NCBI RefSeq assembly: GCF_000380165.1
Contig: NZ_KB904650.1
Coordinates: forward strand, 22,841-86,840
Source of the DNA: Wenjunlia vitaminophila DSM 41686
Lineage (GTDB): Bacteria; Actinomycetota; Actinomycetes; Streptomycetales; Streptomycetaceae
Reading direction: 5' to 3'
DNA: 64,000 nt
The notes beneath the pieces are model-generated. The model saw nothing but the letters and a program-made list of their open reading frames with translations, searched no databases and was not told the origin of the DNA. Positions 35,083-44,767 of the stretch are shown here, one piece after another; position 1 is the first letter of the stretch; each line of letters opens with the position of its first letter. The translations under genes and the position numbers were made by a program.

Positions 35083-38000
35083 CTACTCGAGCAGTTCCAG
35101 CTCGGCGAGGGACGCCGGTCCCCCGGTGAGCTCCAGCCGGAACGCGGAGTAGTCGCCGGCCTCGTCGATCCGGAAGGCGCGGGTCTGCCGGTCCCAGGTG
35201 AACGTCTGCCCGGAGCGGCTGTCCAGCGTCTGCCAGGTGGTGCCGTCAACCGACCCCTTGAGCACCCAACCCGTGGGCGCCGACGCGCGGTCGGACGAGG
35301 TGAGCGTGTAGTAGGTGGGCCGGGCCGTCTCGCCCAGGTCCACCCGCGCCGTGCTCAGGGTGGTGCCGGTCTTCGAGGCGTTGTCCACCAGCGCGGCGCC
35401 GTCGCCGTCCTGGTCCACCGTGACCGTGGTGTCCGCCGCGGTGGCGTCGGCCAGCGGAGTGGGGGGCTTGGTGCCCTGGGTCAGCGAGCTCGGCCCCCGG
35501 TTGCTGCCCCAGCTCGAGGGCTCGGGGCCCATGGTGAACTCGATGGTGCCGCCGTTGGCGATCGCGCTGTGCGGCAGCGCGGTGGACGTCCAGTTGCTGC
35601 CGTTGACCCGCACGCCCTGCACGTACACGTTCTCCCGGCTGTTCTCCGGTGCCTTGACCACCAGGTCACGGCCGTTCTCCAGGTGCACCGTCGCCTTGGT
35701 GAACAGCGGGGAGCCGATGGCGTACTCGGGCGATCCCATGACCAGCGGGTAGAAGCCGAGGGAGCTGAAGACGTACCAGGCGGACATCTCCCCGTTGTCC
35801 TCGTCGCCCGCGTAGCCCTGGCCGATCTCGCTGCCCAGGTAGAGCCGGGACACCGCCTCGCGCACCAGCTTCTGGGTCTTCCAGGGCTGGCCGGCCGCGT
35901 CGTACATGTAGGGGATGTGGTGCGAGGGCTGGTTGCTGTGGCCGTACATGCCCATCCGCACGTCCCGGGCCTCGGTCATCTCGTGGATGACGCCGCCGTA
36001 GGACCCCTTGAACTCCGGGGACGCGGTCTCCGGGGTGGCGAAGAAGTCGTCCAGCTTCTCGGCCAGCTTCTTCCGTCCGCCGTACAGGGCGGCCATGCCC
36101 GCGGTGTCCTGGGGCACGGTGAACGCCATGTTCCAGCCGTTGGTCTCGGTGTAGTCGTAGCCCCACACCCGCGGGTCGTACGCGTCCGGGGACTTGCGCC
36201 AGTTGCCCGCCTTGTCCCGGCCCTGGAAGAAGCCCACGGAGTCGTCGAACATGTTGACGTAGTTCTGGGCGCGGTTGCGGAAGTAGGTGGCGTCCTCCTT
36301 GTACTGGTGCTTGTGGGTCTTCTGGTACAGCTTCTCCGCCATCTGGGCGATGCCGAAGTCGTTGAGGTAGCCCTCGAGCGCCCAGGACATGCCCTCGTGG
36401 GTGTCGGTGCTGGTGTAGCCGAGGAAGACCGAGGTGTCCATGCCCTTGCGGCCCACCCCGGAGTTGGGCGGGGCGACGGTCGCGTTCTTCACCGCGGCCT
36501 GGTAGGCGGCCTCGGCGTCGAAGTCCACGCCCTTGAGGTAGGCGTCGGCGAACGCGATGTCGGAGCTGGTGCCGGTCATCAGGTCGGCGTAGCCCGGGGA
36601 GGACCAGCGGGAGATCCAACCGCCGTCCTTGTACTGCTGGACGAAGCCGTCCACCATCTCCCCGGCCTTCTTGGGGCTGAGCAGGCTGTACGCCGGCCAG
36701 GTGGTGCGGTAGGTGTCCCAGAACCCGTTGTTGACGTAGACCTTGCCGTCAACGATCTTCGCCCCGGTCCTGGTGGGCGTGGTCTCGCCGGTCGCCGGGG
36801 AGAACGCGCTGGCGTACTGGTACCGCGGGGCGTCCTTGGTCCCGGTGTTCTCGAATCCCGAGTTGGGGTACAGGAACAGCCGGTACAGGTTGGAGTAGAG
36901 GGTCACGAGCTGGTCCCGGCTGGCGCCCTCCACCTCGATCACGTCGAGGGTGTCGTCCCAGGCCCGCTGGGCCCGCGCGGCCACCGAGTCCAGGGTGTCC
37001 GAGGCGGAGATCTCCTGCTCCAGGTTGGCCCTGGCCTGCTCGGTGCCGAGCAGCGAGGTGGCGATGCGCAGGTTGACGGTGCGGTCGGAGCCCGCGTCGA
37101 ACCGGTAGTAGCCGGTGACGTTCTTGCCCCCGCCGCCGGGGAGCATCCCGCTGTCGGTCACCGGGGCGTCGAACTCGCCGTACACGTACAGCCGGGTCGC
37201 CCCGGTGGACAGGCCACTCCTGACGTCGGAGTAGCCGGTGAAGGTGCCGGTGTCCGGGTCGAGGGTCAGTCCGCCCTTGTCGTTGACGTTGTCGAAGATG
37301 ACCGAGGCGTCGTCGCCGGGGAAGGTGAACCGCATCAGCGCCGCGTGGTCGGTGGGCGCGACGGCCGCCTTCAGGTCGTTCTCGAAAGTCACCGCGTAAC
37401 GGTGCGGGCCCGCGGACTCGTTCTCGTGCCGGAACGGCAGGGCGCGGGCGCTCCGGGAGGCGTCCGGGGTGCCGGACGCGGCGGACGGCATCACCTGGAA
37501 GGTCTGCCGGTCACCCATCCACGGGCTGGGCTCGTGGCTCGCGGTGAACGCCTGGATGGTGGGGAGGTTGTCGTCGTTGTTGGACTTGGCGTACTCGTAC
37601 AGCCAGGAGGTGGAACCCGCGTTGGTCATCGGGCTCCAGAAGTTGAAGCCGTGCGGGACCGCGGTGGCCGGGAAGTTGTTCCCCCGGGAGAAGCTCCCGC
37701 TGGAGTTGGTGCCGCGCACGGTGGAGACGTAGTCGGACAGGTGCTCGGCCGGCTTCTCCACCGGGGCCGGGGCGATCGAGACGTCGTCCACCCAGCCGCG
37801 GACCTTCGCCGGTCCCTTGGGCGCGTCGTAGGCGACCAGGACCCGGTCGATGGTCTTGCCCGCGGCGACCGCGCCGATCAACGACTCCTTGTGGTTCCAC
37901 TGGTTGACGTACAGCGTCTTGGACTCGCCCTGCCCGGTCGGGCTGAGCCGGGCGCCGTGCTGGTCAACGGCGTTGAGGTCGCTGAGGTACGTGCCATCGG

Positions 38001-38946
38001 TGAACGCCAGGTCGATCGAGGTGTAGGTGGCCGGGTACTTCAGGTCGGTCTCGCCCATGGCGGGGAAGATCCGGTACGACAGGCGGGTCCTCGGCGTCAC
38101 CGCCACGTCGACGTCGAAGACCTTGTTGTAGGAGTAGGCGCGCCCCTCGGGCTTGTGGGTGCCCGAGTACTGCAGGGCGTGCTGGCCGGTGAAGCCCTTG
38201 TTGCTCTTGGCGGTGGGGGACCCGCCGGGGCCGCGGCCCACCTGGCTGCGCATCGGGGAGGGCGGCGGCGGGGTGGTGTCCCCGTTGGAGAACTGCACCT
38301 CGGCGAGCTGGGTGAGGCCGGCCCCCGCGTTGCGGGTGATCTCCAGGCGGTAGTGGCGGTAGGCGGTGGTGTTCTCGAAGGAGAACTCCCGGGTCTGGAA
38401 CCGCTGCTCGAAGACCTCCCCGGTGCGGGTGTCCAGGGTGTTCCACGTCGTGCCGTCGTTGGAGCCCTGGAGCTTCCAGTCCTTGGGGTCGCGCTCGGCC
38501 GCGTCGTTGGCGGAGGTGAGGGCGTACCGCACGACCGCGATCGGCTCCTCGAGGTCGAACTCCAGCCAGGCGGTGGGCTCGAACACCAGCCACTTGCTGC
38601 CGGGGTCGCCGTCAACGAGGTTCTCCTTGACCTCGTTGGACGCCGGGTACTCCCCGTTGGCCCGGACCTCGGTGACCCGGTCGGTGACGTTGCCCGGTAT
38701 GCCCTCGCTCACCGCGCCGTCCATCCCCGAGGCCCTGGTGGCGCCGTCGGGGCCGGTCTCCACGGTGTTCCGCCAGGTGGGCTGGGGATCACTGGTCTCG
38801 AACGAGGAGGCGAACTCCTGCTGCGGGGTGTCCGCGGCGGCGGGCGCGGCCACCGCGACGCCCTGCGCCGTCACCACCATCGCGACGGCCGACACCAGCG
38901 CGGCCGAACGTCCGCGTCTGGGTCTGCGTCGTACTCTGCGCTCCAT
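35083..38946 (-). CDS. Secreted GH92 alpha-1,2-mannosidase with two F5/8-type domains
   Basis: Ca-dependent inverting exo-mannosidase acting on fungal or yeast mannans and N-glycans. It has 1287 residues. A signal peptide (about 1-38) precedes an F5/8-type C (discoidin) module (about 60-225), which shares the GTTWxTLDxRxG motif with a second copy at the C-terminus (about 1175-1287). The GH92 body shows FSRGNNFPATAVPHGFNFWSP (quoted in part: NNFPATAVPHGFNFWSP), NNGFWDTYRTTWPAYSL, WNMAFTVPQD, HSNQPSHHIPYMY and GDEDNGEMSAWYVFSSLGFYP (in part: GDEDNGEMSAWYVFSSLG), the catalytic and metal region. The ATG at 38946 follows GAGAGG. A palindromic operator is upstream and twin hairpins downstream, so it is transcribed alone. 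Confidence 0.93.
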   Translation of the reverse strand: MERRVRRRPRRGRSAALVSAVAMVVTAQGVAVAAPAAADTPQQEFASSFETSDPQPTWRNTVETGPDGATRASGMDGAVSEGIPGNVTDRVTEVRANGEYPASNEVKENLVDGDPGSKWLVFEPTAWLEFDLEEPIAVVRYALTSANDAAERDPKDWKLQGSNDGTTWNTLDTRTGEVFEQRFQTREFSFENTTAYRHYRLEITRNAGAGLTQLAEVQFSNGDTTPPPPSPMRSQVGRGPGGSPTAKSNKGFTGQHALQYSGTHKPEGRAYSYNKVFDVDVAVTPRTRLSYRIFPAMGETDLKYPATYTSIDLAFTDGTYLSDLNAVDQHGARLSPTGQGESKTLYVNQWNHKESLIGAVAAGKTIDRVLVAYDAPKGPAKVRGWVDDVSIAPAPVEKPAEHLSDYVSTVRGTNSSGSFSRGNNFPATAVPHGFNFWSPMTNAGSTSWLYEYAKSNNDDNLPTIQAFTASHEPSPWMGDRQTFQVMPSAASGTPDASRSARALPFRHENESAGPHRYAVTFENDLKAAVAPTDHAALMRFTFPGDDASVIFDNVNDKGGLTLDPDTGTFTGYSDVRSGLSTGATRLYVYGEFDAPVTDSGMLPGGGGKNVTGYYRFDAGSDRTVNLRIATSLLGTEQARANLEQEISASDTLDSVAARAQRAWDDTLDVIEVEGASRDQLVTLYSNLYRLFLYPNSGFENTGTKDAPRYQYASAFSPATGETTPTRTGAKIVDGKVYVNNGFWDTYRTTWPAYSLLSPKKAGEMVDGFVQQYKDGGWISRWSSPGYADLMTGTSSDIAFADAYLKGVDFDAEAAYQAAVKNATVAPPNSGVGRKGMDTSVFLGYTSTDTHEGMSWALEGYLNDFGIAQMAEKLYQKTHKHQYKEDATYFRNRAQNYVNMFDDSVGFFQGRDKAGNWRKSPDAYDPRVWGYDYTETNGWNMAFTVPQDTAGMAALYGGRKKLAEKLDDFFATPETASPEFKGSYGGVIHEMTEARDVRMGMYGHSNQPSHHIPYMYDAAGQPWKTQKLVREAVSRLYLGSEIGQGYAGDEDNGEMSAWYVFSSLGFYPLVMGSPEYAIGSPLFTKATVHLENGRDLVVKAPENSRENVYVQGVRVNGSNWTSTALPHSAIANGGTIEFTMGPEPSSWGSNRGPSSLTQGTKPPTPLADATAADTTVTVDQDGDGAALVDNASKTGTTLSTARVDLGETARPTYYTLTSSDRASAPTGWVLKGSVDGTTWQTLDSRSGQTFTWDRQTRAFRIDEAGDYSAFRLELTGGPASLAELELLE

Positions 38947-38994
38947 ACCCACCTCTCCAATCGGGGTCAGGGAACCCGGTAGGCAACTGACTTG

Positions 38995-39006
38995 GACAAC
39001 GTTGTC
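38995..39006. promoter_or_regulatory. LacI-type palindromic operator upstream of GH92
   Basis: GACAACGTTGTC is a perfect 12-bp palindrome, 49 bp before the GH92 start, with central CG as in LacI-family sites. Another GAACAACGTGG lies 8 bp further on. The 315-bp stretch 38947-39261 otherwise holds only the promoters of GH92 and the DDAH gene. The regulator is not in the window. Confidence 0.65.
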
Positions 39007-39261
39007 AACGTGCGAGAACAACGTGGCCGCACTGACATGGGGATGTCAAGGGGTGAGGCGCGAGCGGTTCCGCGGGCCGTGTGAGACTGACGGGCGGTAC
39101 CGCAGCCGGCGCCAGCCACGGACCGCACCCCCGGCGCATGCCCCGTGACGTGCGGTGATTTCGTGGTTTCCCTCTATGCGTTCTAGAGGTCGTGGCGCCA
39201 CCATGCGGGCACCGGTGTCCCACCCGGACCACCATCACGTAGGACGTACAGGAGCCCTTCG

Positions 39262-40086
39262 TTGCACACACAGCATGCACCCGTCAGAACCGCCACACCC
39301 CGGCGGTACCTGATGTGCCGGCCGACCCACTTCACGGTCACCTACTCCATCAACCCCTGGATGGACCCCCGCAAGCCGGTCGATCCCGACCTCGCCCTCG
39401 CCCAGTGGGAGGACCTGCGGGACCGCTACCTCTCCCTCGGCCACACCGTGCACCTGCTCGACCCGGTGCCCGGCCTGCCGGACATGGTCTTCGCGGCCAA
39501 CGGCGCCACGGTCATCGACGGCCGGGTGCTCGGCGCGCGCTTCGCCAACGCCCAGCGGCAGCGGGAGGCGCCGGCACACCTGGACTGGTACCGCGACCAC
39601 GGCTACACCCAGGTCCACGAGCCCGAGCACGTCAACGAGGGTGAGGGCGACTTCGTGGTCACCCGGTCCTGGCTGCTGTCCGGGCAGGGGTTCCGCAACA
39701 GCCCGCTGGCGTCCGCCGAGGCCCAGGAGTTCTTCGGGCGCCCCACGATCAGCCTGGAACTGGTCAACCCCCGCTACTACCACCTCGACACCGCCCTGGC
39801 GGTCCTCGACGGCGACCTGGTGATGTACTACCCGGCCGCCTTCTCCCCCGGGAGCCAGGCGGTGCTGCGCAGCCTGTTCCCCGACGCCCTGATCGCCACC
39901 GAGGCCGACGCCGAGCTGTTCGCCCTCAACGCGGTGAGCGACGGACGTCACGTCCTGCTCCCCCAGGCCGCGACCGCGCTCGCCGACCGGCTGCGCGAGC
40001 TGGGCTTCGAGCCCATCGGCCTCGACCTGTCAGAGCTGTTGAAGGCGGGCGGCAGCGTGAAGTGCTGCACCGCCGAACTGCGCTGA
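39262..40086 (+). CDS. ddaH: Dimethylarginine dimethylaminohydrolase (DDAH family)
   Basis: Guanidino-group hydrolase converting dimethylarginine (or a related guanidine) to citrulline and dimethylamine, 274 residues, amidinotransferase fold. Active-site features are MVFAANGA (74-82), NEGEGD (125-130), the catalytic His174 in YYHLDTAL and the nucleophile Cys in KCCTAELR (268 or 269) at the C-terminus. The TTG start at 39262 is set by AGGAG 8 nt upstream. Arginine deiminase-like or ornithine-forming activity is possible. It converges on the fatty acid transporter with a hairpin between. Confidence 0.88.
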   Translation: MHTQHAPVRTATPRRYLMCRPTHFTVTYSINPWMDPRKPVDPDLALAQWEDLRDRYLSLGHTVHLLDPVPGLPDMVFAANGATVIDGRVLGARFANAQRQREAPAHLDWYRDHGYTQVHEPEHVNEGEGDFVVTRSWLLSGQGFRNSPLASAEAQEFFGRPTISLELVNPRYYHLDTALAVLDGDLVMYYPAAFSPGSQAVLRSLFPDALIATEADAELFALNAVSDGRHVLLPQAATALADRLRELGFEPIGLDLSELLKAGGSVKCCTAELR

Positions 40087-40097
40087 CCGATGTTCCG

Positions 40098-40122
40098 GCT
40101 GGCCGGCACCCGACCGGCCAGC
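40098..40122. terminator. Bidirectional terminator
   Basis: GCTGGCCGG (40098-40106) pairs with CCGGCCAGC (40114-40122) around the 7-nt loop CACCCGA. It lies between the ends of the convergent DDAH and fatty acid transporter genes. Confidence 0.75.
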
Positions 40123-40135
40123 ACGGCCCCGGCCG

Positions 40136-41602
40136 TCAGGGACTCAGGGTCTGCGCGAGCAGCGTCACGGTCACCAGGACGGTGGGGAAGCACACCAGGA
40201 ACACCGCGAACGTGTAGCCCATGATGTCCCGGGCCTTCAGCCCGAGGATCGCCAGCGTGGGCAGCATCCAGAAGGGCTGTAGGAGGTTCGCGCTCGCCTC
40301 CCCCAGGTCGTAGACGACCACCATCCAGCCCTGGTGCACCCCGAGTTGGTTCGCCGCGTCGATGACGTAGGGGGCCTCGATCACCCACTTGCTCCCGCCG
40401 CTGGGCACGAACACCCCCAGGACGCAGGAGTAGACGGCGATCAGGGGCGGGAAGAAGAACTCGTTGGACACGTCGGTGAGCCAGCCGGCGATGGTGGACG
40501 ACAGGCCGGTGAAGGCGATCATGCCGAAGATCCCGCCGTACAGCGGGAACTGGATCAGCACCCCCGAGGCCGCCACGGTCCCCTCGCGCACCGCTGCCAC
40601 GAGCCGGGCCGGCCTCCAGTGCAGGATCAGCGCGAGCAGGATGAGGATCAGGTTGATCGTGTTGAGGTCCAGGGCGTTGAGCACGTTGCCGTCCGCCGTC
40701 GCGAAGTAGCGCACCAGGTAGCCGGTGCCCAGCAGGAAGATCGCGACCGCGAACACCGGGCTGTGCTCGAGCCAGTCACCCGGTCGCCGCCGGGTCGGCG
40801 TCTCGTCCTTGTCCACCTGCAACGGCTTGAGGGCTATGCCGAGGTCCTCGGCGGTCTTCGCGCGCTCGGGAGAAGGGGCGAGGAACCAGGCGAGCGTCAC
40901 GGCCACCACGAACACCACGGCCGTGGCCACCAGGCCCTGCCACAGGAAGATCGTGTCGGTGAGCGGGATCAGACCCGTTCCCCGACCGGCCGCGATCACC
41001 TCCTGCACCGCCTCCGGGCTGGCCTCGGCGCTCGCGACCTGGAGCGCGGCCGACCCCGACAGCCCCTGCGCCCACACGGTGCCCAGGCCGAGGAACGCCA
41101 TGGCCCCGATGGCCCGGTAGTCCACGCCGCGCACCAGCCGGGAGGTCTCCTTGGCCAGGATGGCGGTGAACACGAGGCTGAACGCCCAGTTCAGGTAGGC
41201 CGTGACCATGGATATCGCGGCGGTGAAGGCGATGGCGGTCCGAGGGTGGCTCGGCACCCTGGCGAGCCGCGAGATCAGCCGGGCCACGGGCCGCGAGACC
41301 GCGACGGCGTAGCCACCGATGATGATCATCGTCATCTGGAGGGTGAAGGGGATCAGCGACCAGAACCCCTCGCCCCAGGCATCGACCAGCCCGTACCCGG
41401 TCGTCGCCTTCGGGTCGTCGGGGCTGCCGATGAGCGACACGCCCGTGGCCAGCCCGAGTAACAGCACCACGAACGTGCCGACCAGCACGAAGCCGAACGA
41501 GTCGGGCAGCCACCGTTCGGTGAACGCGGTGAACCTCAGGGCGACCCGGGCCAGCAGGTTGTCCCGCCCGGTCCCGGGTCTGCTGGTCTGCTCGACACTC
41601 AC
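40136..41602 (-). CDS. Short-chain fatty acid transporter, AtoE family
   Basis: Integral membrane carrier for acetoacetate or short-chain fatty acids, 488 residues with about 12 hydrophobic helices. The family motifs LIPFTLQMTMIIIGGYAVA, FVPSGGSKWVIEAPYV and the paired YDLGEASANLLQPFWMLP are present. The internal GTG at 41602 has GGAGG 5 nt upstream and is chosen over the GTG at 41614. The 266-bp region 41603-41868, between it and the GT4 gene, holds its promoter side only; I saw no gene in it. There is no CoA-transferase neighbour to fix the substrate. Confidence 0.85.
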   Translation of the reverse strand: MSVEQTSRPGTGRDNLLARVALRFTAFTERWLPDSFGFVLVGTFVVLLLGLATGVSLIGSPDDPKATTGYGLVDAWGEGFWSLIPFTLQMTMIIIGGYAVAVSRPVARLISRLARVPSHPRTAIAFTAAISMVTAYLNWAFSLVFTAILAKETSRLVRGVDYRAIGAMAFLGLGTVWAQGLSGSAALQVASAEASPEAVQEVIAAGRGTGLIPLTDTIFLWQGLVATAVVFVVAVTLAWFLAPSPERAKTAEDLGIALKPLQVDKDETPTRRRPGDWLEHSPVFAVAIFLLGTGYLVRYFATADGNVLNALDLNTINLILILLALILHWRPARLVAAVREGTVAASGVLIQFPLYGGIFGMIAFTGLSSTIAGWLTDVSNEFFFPPLIAVYSCVLGVFVPSGGSKWVIEAPYVIDAANQLGVHQGWMVVVYDLGEASANLLQPFWMLPTLAILGLKARDIMGYTFAVFLVCFPTVLVTVTLLAQTLSP

Positions 41603-41868
41603 TCCGACCTCCACGTCTCATCCACAACGCCGCAACGGGGCACCGCAGGGCGGCCGTTCACCCGGGGTGACAGGTCGCACGCGGCCGGGAGCACGGTGGC
41701 CGAGAGAGTAGAGGCAGCCGGGAAGGATCTCCATGGTTCGGACGCCCCCGGATCGACGGGCCGGCATGTGGGCGACGGCCGTTCCGGGAACCCGGGCGTC
41801 CGCACGGGCCGGCGCGGGGCCTCCTTCCGCCCGGTCGCGGCCCCTGCCCGGGGGCGTCGCGCGGCCGG

Positions 41869-42996
41869 TCAACCGCGGGTGCCGGCGCCCCCGTACAGCT
41901 CCTCAAGCCGGTCAGCCACCGCGGTCACCGAGAACACCTCACGGACGGCGCGGTGGCCGGCCGCGACCACCTCGGCGCGGTGCCGGGGGTCGCTCACCAG
42001 GGCACGGACGGCGTCGGCGAGGGCGCGCGGGGTGCCGTCGGTGACCACGGCGGCGCCCCGGCCGGCCAGGTCCGCGGCGATGCCGCAGCGGTCGGTGCAG
42101 ACCACCGGGGTGCCCGTGGCCAGGGCCTCGAGCACGCTCATCGGGAACGGCTCGTCCACGCTGGGCAGCACGTACACCGCGGCGGCGGCCAGGGCCCGCA
42201 GGGCGCCGGCGTGGTCCAGGGCGCCGCCGAAGGCGACCACCCCCTCCAGCCCCAGCCGGCGGGCCAGCTCCCGCGTCCGGCCCAGGCAGCCCTCGTCCGG
42301 GCCGTGCAGGAGGAACCGCAGGTCGGGCAGGTCCGCGTGGAGCAGCGCGGCGGCCTCCACGAAGGCGTCGGGGCGTTTGCGGGGGTGGAGGCGGGCCAGG
42401 AACAGCACGGTGGGCGGGCCGGGTTCGGGCGGGCTGGCCGGCTCCGGTGCGGGGCGCACCCCGTTGGGCACGTCGCACACCGCGGGGCAGCGGGGGCCGA
42501 GGACCTCGGCGAGGTCGGCGCGCTCCCGGTCGGTGAGCGCCAACAGGGTCGAGGCGCGGCGCAGCAGGGGCCGGTACACCGCGTCGAAGACCCGGGCCAG
42601 CGGTGCCCGGCGGGGCTGGACCATGCCGTGGGTCTGCACGACCAGGTGACGGCGGCGCAGCGCGGCCACGGCCAGGGCGGTCAGGCTCACCAGGTCCCGG
42701 CCGGCGTGCACGTGGAGCACGTCAGCCCGCCCGGCGAGCCGCCACAGGTCCAACGGCAGCCGGGGGTGCAGCAGACCGAGGAAGCCCTGGCCGGGGACGA
42801 GGGTCCTGGCCGGGCGGGTCCGCGCCGGCACCCCGGCGACCCGGTCGGGCGCGGGGCCACGGCCCCGCCACAGCGCCACCAGACGCACCTGGTGTCCCCG
42901 CGCGGCCAGTTCGGTGAGCTGGCCGGTGGCGACGCTGACCGGGCCGCCGTAGGCGCCGTCGTCGCTGACCAGCGTCACCACGTGGACGATCCTCAC
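41869..42996 (-). CDS. Glycosyltransferase family 4, last gene of gmd operon
   Basis: GT-B retaining glycosyltransferase adding one sugar to the lipid-linked exopolysaccharide unit. It has 375 residues. The N-terminal domain starts [20 protein letters not shown], the acceptor-side Gly-rich loop. The C-terminal donor domain shows VLFLARLHPRKRPD and PSVDEPFPMSVLEALATGTPVV, with the family E-x7-E motif. The GTG at 42996 overlaps the acetyltransferase stop in GTGA, so the two are translationally coupled. In context (with gmd and a WcaF homologue) the donor may be GDP-mannose or GDP-fucose. Confidence 0.87.
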   Translation of the reverse strand: MRIVHVVTLVSDDGAYGGPVSVATGQLTELAARGHQVRLVALWRGRGPAPDRVAGVPARTRPARTLVPGQGFLGLLHPRLPLDLWRLAGRADVLHVHAGRDLVSLTALAVAALRRRHLVVQTHGMVQPRRAPLARVFDAVYRPLLRRASTLLALTDRERADLAEVLGPRCPAVCDVPNGVRPAPEPASPPEPGPPTVLFLARLHPRKRPDAFVEAAALLHADLPDLRFLLHGPDEGCLGRTRELARRLGLEGVVAFGGALDHAGALRALAAAAVYVLPSVDEPFPMSVLEALATGTPVVCTDRCGIAADLAGRGAAVVTDGTPRALADAVRALVSDPRHRAEVVAAGHRAVREVFSVTAVADRLEELYGGAGTRG

Positions 42997-43598
42997 CGGC
43001 GGCCCCCGTCCCGCGGACCGGTCCGCCGCGCCGCGACGGCCCCGGAACCGTCCGGGGTGGTGAGCGCCGTCGGGGTGGTGAGCACCGCCCCGGGGGGCAC
43101 GTCCGCGCGGGCCACGGCGCCGGCGCCGACGACCGCCCCGGCGCCGACGGTGACCCCGCGCAGCACCACGGCGCGGGCCGCGACCCAGGAGCCGGGTTCC
43201 AGGGTGACCGGGGCGTTGTCGAACTCGAAGGTCGGTGAGCGCCGCTGGTGGCTCCCGGTGCACAGCAGGGCCCCCTGGGAAACGCAGACGTCGTGCCCGA
43301 TGGTGATGGGTTCGAGGTTGACCAGCCAGGCGCCCTCGCCGATCCACACGTCGTCGCCCACCCGCAGCTTCCACGGCCAGTGCACCCGCACCCGGTGCCG
43401 GATCAGCACCCGCCGCCCCACCTCCGCCCCGAACGCGCGCAGCAGCGGGGGCCGCAGCCGCGCCGGGAACCACCACCGCACGAAGAGCAGGTTGAGCGCG
43501 GCGAACCACAGCACCTGCACGGCCAGGGGCCGCCCCCGGTGGTAGCCGGCCCCGGTGAAGCCGCGCAGGGAACGCGCCGCGCCTCGGGGGGCGGTCAC
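42993..43598 (-). CDS. WcaF-type acetyltransferase
   Basis: O-acetyltransferase of the left-handed beta-helix (hexapeptide repeat) family, decorating an exopolysaccharide sugar. It has 201 residues. The WcaF signature [17 protein letters not shown] is followed by [22 protein letters not shown] and hexapeptide repeats with the catalytic His in [24 protein letters not shown] stretch (here [18 protein letters not shown]) confirms the fold. The GTG at 43598 overlaps the gmd stop by 4 bp (GTGA) and its own stop overlaps the GT4 start, so three genes form a coupled operon. Confidence 0.88.
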   Translation of the reverse strand: MTAPRGAARSLRGFTGAGYHRGRPLAVQVLWFAALNLLFVRWWFPARLRPPLLRAFGAEVGRRVLIRHRVRVHWPWKLRVGDDVWIGEGAWLVNLEPITIGHDVCVSQGALLCTGSHQRRSPTFEFDNAPVTLEPGSWVAARAVVLRGVTVGAGAVVGAGAVARADVPPGAVLTTPTALTTPDGSGAVAARRTGPRDGGRR

Positions 43599-44635
43599 CG
43601 GTCCACCCTGACCCGCGCCCCGGACAGCTCGTCGGCCAACTGCCTGGTGTCCGCCTCCACCATGATCTCGGCCAGCGCCCGGTAGCGCACCCGGGGGGCC
43701 CACCCGAGCAGGTCCTCGGCCTTGGAGGCGTCCCCGATCAGCGCGTCCACCTCGGAGGGCCGCTGGTACTTGGCGTCGAAGCGCACGTGCCGGCGCCAGT
43801 CGAGCCCGGCGCAGCCGAACGCGGCCTCCAGGAAGTCCCGCACGGTGGCGGAGGTGCCGGTGGCCACCACGTAGTCGTCGGGCTCGTCCCGCTGGAGCAT
43901 CCGCCACATCGCCTCGACGTACTCGGGGGCGTAGCCCCAGTCCCGCACCGCGTCGAGGTTGCCGAGGAAGAGCTCGTCCTGGAGGCCGGCCCGGATCCGG
44001 GCCACGGCCCGGCTGATCTTGCGGGTGACGAACGTCTCTCCGCGCCGGGGGCTCTCGTGGTTGAACAGGATGCCGTTGACGGCGAACATCCCGTACGCCT
44101 CCCGGTGGTTCACCGTCGACCAGTAGGCGTACGCCTTGGCGCAGCCGTAGGGGCTGCGCGGCCGGAAGGGCGTGCCCTCGTGCTGGGGCGGCGGGCTCGA
44201 GCCGAACATCTCGGAGGACGACGCCTGGTACAGCCGGGTCTCGACGCCGCTGGCGCGGATGGCCTCGAGCAGCCGCAGGGTGCCGAGCCCGGTGATGTCC
44301 CCGGTGTAGAGGGGCGCGTCGAACGAGACCCGGACGTGCGACTGCGCCCCCAGGTTGTAGACCTCGTCGGGCCGCACCTCGCGCAGGAGGTTGGCCAGGG
44401 CCACCCCGTCGGAGAGGTCGGCGTGGTGCAGGACCAGCCGGCGGCCGGGGGTCTGCGGGTCCTGGTAGATGTGGTCGATGCGTTCGGTGTTGAAGCTGGA
44501 CGAGCGCCTGATCAGGCCATGCACGGTATAGCCCTTGCCCAGCAGCAGCTCGGCGAGGTACGAGCCGTCCTGGCCGGTGATGCCGGTGATGACGGCGGTC
44601 TTCCCCGCGCTGGGCGCGGTCTGGGTGGTCTCCAC
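43595..44635 (-). CDS. gmd: GDP-mannose 4,6-dehydratase
   Basis: Converts GDP-mannose to GDP-4-keto-6-deoxymannose, the first step to GDP-fucose. It is an extended SDR enzyme of 346 residues. NADP is bound by TGITGQDG (17-24). [24 protein letters not shown] and the catalytic SSSEMFG (Glu142) with Tyr163-x3-Lys167 ([12 protein letters not shown]) are intact. The GTG at 44635 follows GGGGGGAA. Its divergent neighbour is the second enzyme, GDP-fucose synthase, across a 132-bp control region. It heads the minus-strand gmd-wcaF-GT4 operon. Confidence 0.95.
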   Translation of the reverse strand: METTQTAPSAGKTAVITGITGQDGSYLAELLLGKGYTVHGLIRRSSSFNTERIDHIYQDPQTPGRRLVLHHADLSDGVALANLLREVRPDEVYNLGAQSHVRVSFDAPLYTGDITGLGTLRLLEAIRASGVETRLYQASSSEMFGSSPPPQHEGTPFRPRSPYGCAKAYAYWSTVNHREAYGMFAVNGILFNHESPRRGETFVTRKISRAVARIRAGLQDELFLGNLDAVRDWGYAPEYVEAMWRMLQRDEPDDYVVATGTSATVRDFLEAAFGCAGLDWRRHVRFDAKYQRPSEVDALIGDASKAEDLLGWAPRVRYRALAEIMVEADTRQLADELSGARVRVDR

Positions 44636-44754
44636 GGCTGTTCCCCCCGGTTCCCCAACTGGTCCGGCCAACTCCCCCGTCCGGACGCTATCGGGCGGCG
44701 ATCGTTCCAGTCGGTCGATGTCTGTTTTCTGCCGCGTGAGGAGCGTTCCCCTGG

Positions 44755-44767
44755 CAGAATCCGCGCC
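44755..44767 (+). promoter_or_regulatory. -10 box of a leaderless fcl transcript
   Basis: CAGAAT (44755-44760) lies 7 nt before the fcl ATG, with no Shine-Dalgarno between. The 44636-44767 region also serves gmd. Confidence 0.4.

Noticed and set aside
35077..38982. 1301-residue open frame on the plus strand opposite GH92
   Set aside because: Arg/Gly/Val/Leu-rich translation with no motif; a shadow of the GC-rich mannosidase gene.
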